Below are positions 1 to 4,375 of a DNA stretch of 5,508 bases, piece by piece (the stretch's first letter is position 1; every line of letters begins with the position of its first letter). The DNA is from DASSKO01 sp035690425 (GTDB lineage Bacteria > Actinomycetota > Actinomycetes > Propionibacteriales > Nocardioidaceae): the NCBI GenBank assembly GCA_035690425.1, contig DASSKO010000007.1, positions 1-5,508 of the forward strand, read 5' to 3'. The notes beneath the pieces are model-generated. The model was not told where the DNA came from. It was given only the letters and a program-made list of their open reading frames with translations, and made no database searches. A program made the translations under genes and the position numbers.

Positions 1-40
1 CGCGCTGCAGCAGGGCTACGCGCGGCTGCGCGTCGACTGA
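1..40 (+). CDS. C-terminal tail of an upstream gene (partial, product unknown)
   Basis: Reading from base 2, the frame gives A-L-Q-Q-G-Y-A-R-L-R-V-D and then TGA at 38-40. All twelve sense codons end in G or C, which is the pattern of real coding sequence in this window, and no stop interrupts the frame back to the left edge. This is most simply the last part of a gene that lies mostly outside the window. The tail is too short to assign a family. The gene reads in the same direction as the catalase, about 130 bases ahead of it, but the catalase has its own promoter-like site, so co-transcription is not required. The alternative is chance openness in a GC-rich stretch, because only 12 codons are visible. 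Confidence 0.5.
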   Translation, partial: ALQQGYARLRVD

Positions 41-48
41 GCCGCGCG
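19..48 (+). terminator. Possible GC-rich hairpin after the upstream gene
   Basis: Bases 19-27 and 40-48 are complementary over 9 bp with a 12-base loop, and 40-51 is itself a 12-bp palindrome. The stem straddles the stop codon at 38-40. A GC-rich hairpin at a gene end could terminate transcription, but there is no T-tract, and the complementarity may simply come from the CG-rich direct repeat at the same place. Confidence 0.22.
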
Positions 49-61
49 GCTGCGCGCCGAC
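19..61. repeat. 19-bp direct repeat with 24-bp period across the upstream stop codon
   Basis: Bases 19-37 and 43-61 are the same 19-mer with one difference (T33 against C57). The first copy contains the last codons of the upstream gene up to its TGA. The second copy lies just after the stop. The arrangement looks like a small tandem duplication of the gene's 3' end in which the stop codon sits between the copies. Confidence 0.6.
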
Positions 62-87
62 CGGGCACCGGAAATCCCGCCGTACCC

Positions 88-112
88 GTTTGGGCCGTCG
101 TTCTCAGGGTAC
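88..112 (+). promoter_or_regulatory. SigB/SigF-type general-stress promoter for the catalase
   Basis: GTTT at 88-91 is followed, after 15 bases, by GGGTAC at 107-112. This matches the consensus known for actinobacterial general-stress sigma factors (mycobacterial SigF, streptomycete SigB), roughly GTTT-N14-17-GGGTA(C/T). Transcription would start near base 119, leaving a leader of about 50 bases before the ATG at 170. Stress-sigma control of large catalases is known elsewhere, for example RpoS for E. coli katE and SigB for a Streptomyces catalase. The match is by eye and the start point is inferred. Confidence 0.65.
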
Positions 113-157
113 GCGGGCGCGAAGTTTCCTTGAACCATTCCAGAATCCTGCGGGAGC

Positions 158-163
158 GAGGAG
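158..163 (+). promoter_or_regulatory. Ribosome binding site of the catalase
   Basis: GAGGAG sits six bases upstream of the ATG at 170, at near-ideal spacing. It settles the start: an upstream ATG or GTG with a comparable site is not seen, and the homologous reading begins just after it. Confidence 0.75.
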
Positions 164-169
164 AACGCC

Positions 170-2308
170 ATGACGGACCAGAACCACCAGGGTGGCTCCA
201 CCGGCGACGCCAAGGACCAGCAGCTGCAGCAGGAGCGGGTGGTTCTCGAGGGTGCGAACCTGACCACCGAGCAGGGGGTGCGCATCGGCCACACCGACGA
301 CGCGCTGACGGTCGGCGAGCGCGGGCCGACGCTGCTGGAGGACTTCCACAACCGCGCGAAGGTCACCCACTTCGACCACGAGCGGATCCCCGAGCGGGTG
401 GTGCACGCCCGCGGCTCCGGGGCGTACGGACAGTTCCGGGCCTACGACGACTCGCTGGCCGAGTACACCGCGGCCCGGTTCCTCACCGATCCCGATCGGG
501 TGACCCCGGTCTTCGTCCGGTTCTCCACCGTGGCCGGTTCCCGTGGGTCGGCCGACACCGTGCGCGACGTTCGCGGATTCGCCACGAAGTTCTACACCGA
601 CGAGGGGAACTACGACCTGGTCGGGAACAACTTCCCGGTGTTCTTCATCCAGGACGGCATCAAGTTCCCCGACTTCGTGCACGCGGTGAAGCCCGAGCCG
701 CACAACGAGATCCCGCAGGCCCAGTCCGCCCACGACACGCTGTGGGACTTCGTCGCCCTGCAGCCGGAGACGCTGCACACGATCATGTGGCTGATGTCGG
801 ACCGCGCGCTGCCCCGCAGCTTCCGGATGATGCAGGGCTTCGGCGTGCATACCTTCCGGCTCGTCAACGCCGAGGGCGTGGGCACGTTCGTGAAGTTCCA
901 CTGGACGCCCAAGCTCGGCACCCACTCGCTGGTGTGGGACGAGTGCCAGAAGATCGCCGGTAAGGACCCCGACTTCAACCGGCGTGACCTGTGGGAGGCG
1001 ATCGACACCGGTGTGTACCCGGAGTGGGAGCTGGGCGTGCAGCTGGTGCCGGAGTCCGACGAGTTCGCGTTCGACTTCGACCTGCTCGACGCCACCAAGA
1101 TCATCCCCGAGGAGATCGTGCCGGTGCGTCCGGTCGGCCGGATGACCCTCAATCGCAACCCCGACAACTTCTTCGCCGAGACCGAGCAGGTCGCCTTCCA
1201 CACCGCCAACGTCGTGCCCGGCATCGACTTCACCAACGACCCGCTGCTGCAGGCGCGCAACTTCTCCTACCTCGACACCCAGCTGCTCCGCCTCGGCGGT
1301 CCCAACTTCGCTCACCTGCCCGTCAACCGTCCGGTCGCGCCGGTGCACAACAACCAGCGGGACGGCTTCTCCCAGCACCGGGTGTACACCGGGCGCAGCA
1401 GCTACGAGAAGAACACCCTCGGCGGCGGATCTCCGGTCGTCGGCGGTGAGTTCCCCGACGTGTTCGCGCACTACCAGGAGAAGGTCGAGGGGCAGAAGAT
1501 CCGCCGGCGCAGCGAGAGCTTCCAGAACCACTACAGCCAGGCCCGGCTGTTCTGGAACAGCATGACCGACGTGGAGCGGGAACACATCGTCGCCGCCTAC
1601 CGCTTCGAGCTCGGCAAGGTCGACACGAAGGCGATTCGAGAGGCCGTGGTGGCCCAGCTCGCGCGCGTCGACCGCGAGTTGGCGACCCGCGTCGCGGACG
1701 GTGTCGGTGTTGCTCCGCCGGAGCAGGCCGACGCCGAGAGCCACACCGACAGCTCGCCGGCCCTGAGCCAGGTCGCGCGTGCCGCTGCCGACTCGGTCGC
1801 GACCCGCAAGATCGCCGTCCTCGTGGCTGACGGGGTCGACGCGGTCGGCACCCGCACGGTCGTCGACGGCCTGCGGCAGCGTGGCGCGATCCCGGAGCTG
1901 CTGGCACCCGTGGACGGGTCCGTCACGGCTTCCGACGGGTCGACCGTCGAGGTGGACCGGGCGCTCAACACGATGGCGTCGGTGCTCTACGACGCCGTAC
2001 TCGTGCCCTGCGGGCCGCAGAGCGTGGAGACGCTGAGCAAGGACGGGTACGCCGTGCACTTCGTCGCGGAGGCCTACAAGCACGCCAAGGCGGTCGCGGC
2101 GTTCGGGACGGGGCGGGAGCTGCTCGCGACCGCCGGTGTCGAGCTGCCGCCGCAGGCGGGTGGCGACGAGGCGCTGCTCAGTGCGCAGGGCGTGACGACC
2201 TCGTCGCTTGCCCAGTCCGACGTGACCGCCGACTTCGTCGGCGAGTTCGCCGCGGCGATCGCCGCGCACCGTGCCTGGGACCGGGTGACCGACCACATCC
2301 CGGCATAA
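170..2308 (+). CDS. katE: Large-subunit (clade 2, HPII-type) heme catalase
   Basis: This gene encodes a monofunctional catalase that splits hydrogen peroxide into water and oxygen, expected to be a cytoplasmic homotetramer. Its 712 residues fit the large-subunit class (about 700-750; small-subunit catalases are about 480-530). The catalytic core spans residues 25-505. His79 in VVHARGSGAYG is the distal catalytic histidine, Ser119 lies in VRFST, and Asn153 in DLVGNN is the distal asparagine. Tyr367 in RNFSYLDTQ is the proximal heme ligand. His344 lies 23 residues before Tyr367, the spacing of the His392-Tyr415 pair that is crosslinked in E. coli HPII. A linker at about 510-545 is rich in A, D, E and S. 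Residues 547-712 form the flavodoxin/GATase1-like C-terminal domain typical of clade 2, with VPCG around residue 614, EAYKH at 634-638 and a terminal IPA as in HPII. The N-terminal arm is about 50 residues shorter than in HPII. The start is fixed by GAGGAG six bases upstream. Expression is probably stress-sigma driven. No key residue is missing. Confidence 0.97.
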   Translation: MTDQNHQGGSTGDAKDQQLQQERVVLEGANLTTEQGVRIGHTDDALTVGERGPTLLEDFHNRAKVTHFDHERIPERVVHARGSGAYGQFRAYDDSLAEYTAARFLTDPDRVTPVFVRFSTVAGSRGSADTVRDVRGFATKFYTDEGNYDLVGNNFPVFFIQDGIKFPDFVHAVKPEPHNEIPQAQSAHDTLWDFVALQPETLHTIMWLMSDRALPRSFRMMQGFGVHTFRLVNAEGVGTFVKFHWTPKLGTHSLVWDECQKIAGKDPDFNRRDLWEAIDTGVYPEWELGVQLVPESDEFAFDFDLLDATKIIPEEIVPVRPVGRMTLNRNPDNFFAETEQVAFHTANVVPGIDFTNDPLLQARNFSYLDTQLLRLGGPNFAHLPVNRPVAPVHNNQRDGFSQHRVYTGRSSYEKNTLGGGSPVVGGEFPDVFAHYQEKVEGQKIRRRSESFQNHYSQARLFWNSMTDVEREHIVAAYRFELGKVDTKAIREAVVAQLARVDRELATRVADGVGVAPPEQADAESHTDSSPALSQVARAAADSVATRKIAVLVADGVDAVGTRTVVDGLRQRGAIPELLAPVDGSVTASDGSTVEVDRALNTMASVLYDAVLVPCGPQSVETLSKDGYAVHFVAEAYKHAKAVAAFGTGRELLATAGVELPPQAGGDEALLSAQGVTTSSLAQSDVTADFVGEFAAAIAAHRAWDRVTDHIPA

Positions 2309-2328
2309 GGCATCGCGCCAATAGGCCA

Positions 2329-2391
2329 GGTCTGGTTATCCCATCCGTGGCACGCATCGATGATGCACACCGCGGATGGGATAACCAGACC
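2329..2391. terminator. Perfect 19-bp inverted repeat between convergent genes, probable two-way terminator
   Basis: Bases 2329-2347 and 2373-2391 are exact reverse complements over 19 bp, with 25 bases between them. A second small hairpin (2354-2358 with 2362-2366) lies inside the loop. The element starts 20 bases after the catalase stop and ends 30 bases before the minus-strand stop of the NADH dehydrogenase gene, so it could end transcripts from both sides. No T-run follows either arm, which is common for actinobacterial terminators. The remaining bases of the gap (2309-2328 and 2392-2421) show nothing else. A dispersed palindromic repeat or a protein-binding site is an alternative. Confidence 0.75.
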
Positions 2392-2421
2392 CCCGGTCTT
2401 GGCGGCGGCCCGGCCACAGCG

Positions 2422-3798
2422 TCAGCCCTGCCGGTCCGCCCCTTGCCGGTCCGCCTCCCGGGCGAAGGCCGAGCGAGGCTCGTGGAGCTCACCGAGCGCG
2501 ACCACCTGCCGGCGGAAGGGCACCGTCAGGATCCAGTCGATCAGGATCCGCGCCTTGCGGTTGCCCGTCGGCATCTTCGACAGGTGGTAGACCCGGTGCA
2601 GTGCCCAGGCCGGCCAGCCCTTCAGCTTGCGCCCATGGATCTCCGCGACTCCCTCGTGCAGTCCCAGTGACGCCACCGACCCGGCGTACGCGTGCCGGTA
2701 GTCCTCGAGCGGCTGGCCCCGCATCGTGCGGAGCAGGTTGTCGGCAAGCTGCCTGGCCTGGCGGACCGCGTGCTGCGCCGAGGGCGCGCAGGTGGCGCCG
2801 GGATCGTCGCTCGTCAGGTCCGGCACGGCCGCGCTGTCGCCTGCCGCGAACACCCGGTCCTGGCCTTCCACCGCGAGGGTGGCCCGGCAGCGCACCCGCC
2901 CGCGGTCGTCGGTCGGGAGGTCGCTGTCGGCGAGGAGCGGGTGCGCGGAGACACCGGTAGTCCACACGATCGTGTCCGCGTCGAACTCGGTGCCGTCGCT
3001 GAGCACGACGTGGCCGTCGGTCATGGTCTCCACGGTGGTCTGCAAGCGCACCTCGACGCCGCGACCGCGCAGCTCGGAGACCGTGTATTCGGCCAGTGGG
3101 CCGCTGACCTCCGGCATGATCCGGTCGGCCGCTTCCACCAGGAGCCAGCGCATCCACCGCTCGTCGAGGTCGGGGTAGTAGCGGCGGACGGCGAACCGGG
3201 TCATCTCCTCCAGCTCACCGAAGGCCTCCACGCCGGCGTAGCCACCACCGACGAACAGGTAGGTGAGCAGCCGGCGACGCAGTGCCGGATCCGTCGTGGA
3301 CGCCGCAAGGTCGAGCCTGGACAGCACGAGGTTGCGCAGGTAGATCGCCTCCCCCAAGGTGGTGAAGCCGACCGCCCGGTCGGCCAGGCCGGGAACCGGC
3401 AGCGTCTTCGACACCGAGCCTGGTGCCACCACCAGGTAGTCGTAGTCCAGGTCCGCCTCGCCGCGGTCGGGAACGCTCACCCGCACCCGTCGTCGGCTGG
3501 TGTCGATCGCGCTCACCGTGGAGGTCAGGACGCGGCACCGGTCCAGCACCGACCGCAGCGGAGCGACGACGTGTCGTGGCTCCAGCGAGCCGGCGGCCGC
3601 CTCGGGGAGGAACGGCTGGTAGGTCATGTAGGACCGCGGATCGACCACCGTCACCGACGCCTCGCCGGCGCGCAGCCGCCGCTGCAGCCGGCGGGCGGTG
3701 TGCATCCCGACGTATCCCGCACCGACCACGACGATCCTCGGCGGTTCCTGCGGCTCCTGCGGTGTCTGGGCTGGCTGCGGCGCGGTGTCGGTGTCCAT
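2422..3798 (-). CDS. ndh: Type II NADH:quinone oxidoreductase (NDH-2), FAD-dependent
   Basis: This is a 458-residue two-dinucleotide-fold flavoprotein that is expected to oxidise NADH and reduce membrane quinone without pumping protons, at the inner face of the cytoplasmic membrane. A Pro/Gln-rich tail (residues 1-20) precedes the FAD-binding motif GAGYVG at 26-31. YMTYQPFLPEAAAG at 57-70 is typical of the family. The NADH-binding fold carries GGGYAGVE at 184-191. TTGV at 280-283 and AAGDSA at 318-323 complete the FAD site. AQHAVRQ at 341-347 corresponds to the quinone-site AQ-x-A-x-x-Q motif. The C-terminal stretch 395-436 (WPAWALHRVYHL, then ILIDWILTVPF) resembles the amphipathic membrane anchor of NDH-2 enzymes. 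The length fits the family. The ATG at 3798 lacks a well-placed Shine-Dalgarno (only GGGG about 13 bases upstream). A GTTT-N17-GGGTAC site lies directly before it, so translation may be nearly leaderless. The upstream lipoprotein gene ends 45 bases before it. A related sulfide:quinone or other pyridine nucleotide-disulfide oxidoreductase is less likely. Confidence 0.9.
   Translation of the reverse strand: MDTDTAPQPAQTPQEPQEPPRIVVVGAGYVGMHTARRLQRRLRAGEASVTVVDPRSYMTYQPFLPEAAAGSLEPRHVVAPLRSVLDRCRVLTSTVSAIDTSRRRVRVSVPDRGEADLDYDYLVVAPGSVSKTLPVPGLADRAVGFTTLGEAIYLRNLVLSRLDLAASTTDPALRRRLLTYLFVGGGYAGVEAFGELEEMTRFAVRRYYPDLDERWMRWLLVEAADRIMPEVSGPLAEYTVSELRGRGVEVRLQTTVETMTDGHVVLSDGTEFDADTIVWTTGVSAHPLLADSDLPTDDRGRVRCRATLAVEGQDRVFAAGDSAAVPDLTSDDPGATCAPSAQHAVRQARQLADNLLRTMRGQPLEDYRHAYAGSVASLGLHEGVAEIHGRKLKGWPAWALHRVYHLSKMPTGNRKARILIDWILTVPFRRQVVALGELHEPRSAFAREADRQGADRQG
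2426..2455. repeat. 15-bp tandem duplication at the 3' end of the NDH-2 gene
   Basis: Two adjacent 15-base units (2426-2440 and 2441-2455) differ at one base. They encode the duplicated tail ADRQGADRQG at the very C-terminus. The repeat is in frame and lies beyond the conserved fold, so it probably has no effect on activity. Confidence 0.6.
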
Positions 3799-3808
3799 GT
3801 GCTGCGCC

Positions 3809-3835
3809 GTACCCCGCCCGGCGCGATGCGCAAAC
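3809..3835 (-). promoter_or_regulatory. SigB/SigF-type promoter for the NDH-2 gene, near-leaderless
   Basis: On the minus strand, GTTT (3835-3832) is followed after 17 bases by GGGTAC (3814-3809). This is the same bipartite stress-sigma pattern as ahead of the catalase, with the same -10 hexamer. A start of transcription about seven bases past the hexamer falls near 3802, leaving roughly four bases before the ATG at 3798. That matches the missing ribosome binding site, since leaderless messages are common in actinobacteria. The site lies in the 45-base gap after the lipoprotein stop codon. The match is by eye, and GGGTAC is not rare in GC-rich DNA. Confidence 0.5.
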
Positions 3836-3843
3836 GCCGCCGC

Positions 3844-4374
3844 CTACGCCGCCGGACGGACGGGCTCGACCGCCACGACCGTGGCCTGTTCGCCGTCGGT
3901 GCGCAGCGTGTAGTCGGCGACGTAGCTGTCCGCGGGCGTGCTATCGAGGATCAGCCCGTCAGGACTCTTGACCTGGTACGCCGAGACGTCGACGTGGGCC
4001 CGCACGACCGCCGTCGCGCCGTCGGTGGACCGCACGGTCACGTCGCTCGCGGTGAACTCGGCGTCGACGAACTCCCCGCCCGCGTCGGTGCCCTCCTCGA
4101 TGAGCTCGACCAGGGCGTAGCAGGAGCACTGCGGATCGGTTGCGTCGGCGAGCTCGGCGACACCCTCACCTCGGAGCCCGGCGTTGACCAGATCGACGTA
4201 GGAGACCAGCGCCCGGGCCGCAGCCCTCTCGGTGAGCTCAGGCTGCGCGGCGGCGTCACGCTGCAGGTCCGCGGCGCTCGGCGTCGACACACAGGCGCTG
4301 GCCGAGCAGGCGACCAGTGCGACGGCACAACCGAGCAGGCGGGACGACGTAGCGGGCGGTATGAGGGGAGCCAG
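3844..4374 (-). CDS. Small secreted lipoprotein with a CxC motif, function unknown; non-standard start
   Basis: The product is about 176 residues if translation starts at CTG 4374. The reading begins with an Arg-led hydrophobic stretch, RLLGCAVALVAC, whose LVAC is a clear lipobox, so the protein should be lipid-anchored outside the membrane at Cys23. A Ser/Ala/Thr/Pro linker follows. The folded part begins around LTERAAARALVSYVDLVNAGLRG, contains DPQCSCYALVELIEEG (CxC at residues 83 and 85) and ends in beta-rich sequence (YVADYTLRTDGEQATVVAVEP). This helix-then-strands order recalls NTF2-like folds, and the Cys-containing helix recalls the actinobacterial DUF6318 lipoproteins, but I cannot confirm membership. 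No in-frame ATG, GTG or TTG exists between the upstream in-frame stop and GTG 4290. That GTG would give 148 residues without a signal peptide and has no Shine-Dalgarno. CTG 4374 lies one base after the helicase stop, with GGTGG nine bases upstream, which suggests translational coupling. The stop is certain and the start is not. Confidence 0.75.
   Translation of the reverse strand: MAPLIPPATSSRLLGCAVALVACSASACVSTPSAADLQRDAAAQPELTERAAARALVSYVDLVNAGLRGEGVAELADATDPQCSCYALVELIEEGTDAGGEFVDAEFTASDVTVRSTDGATAVVRAHVDVSAYQVKSPDGLILDSTPADSYVADYTLRTDGEQATVVAVEPVRPAA
4306..4374 (-). other. Lipoprotein signal peptide coding segment
   Basis: The codons from CTG 4374 to TGC 4306 read M/L-A-P-L-I-P-P-A-T-S-S-R-L-L-G-C-A-V-A-L-V-A-C. 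They give a short polar start with one Arg, a hydrophobic core of about ten residues, and the LVAC cleavage box. A second Cys follows five residues later (SASAC) but fits the lipobox less well. This segment is what a start at GTG 4290 would omit. Confidence 0.65.
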
Positions 4375-4375
4375 G

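Noticed and set aside
121..150. Possible Fur/CatR-type operator in the catalase leader
   Set aside because: The leader has AT-richer patches with TTCC and GAA words, but I could not find a convincing inverted repeat matching a known peroxide-regulator box.
104..2296. 730-codon open frame antisense to the catalase
   Set aside because: Long antisense frames are expected opposite GC-rich genes with strong third-position GC. The translation is low-complexity (rich in V, G, R, H and L) with no recognisable fold, while the plus strand encodes a complete catalase.
2329..2391. Insertion-sequence ends or a single CRISPR repeat unit
   Set aside because: Only 25 bases lie between the arms, so there is no room for a transposase. 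There is only one unit and no spacer series, so neither reading fits. A terminator or palindromic element is simpler.
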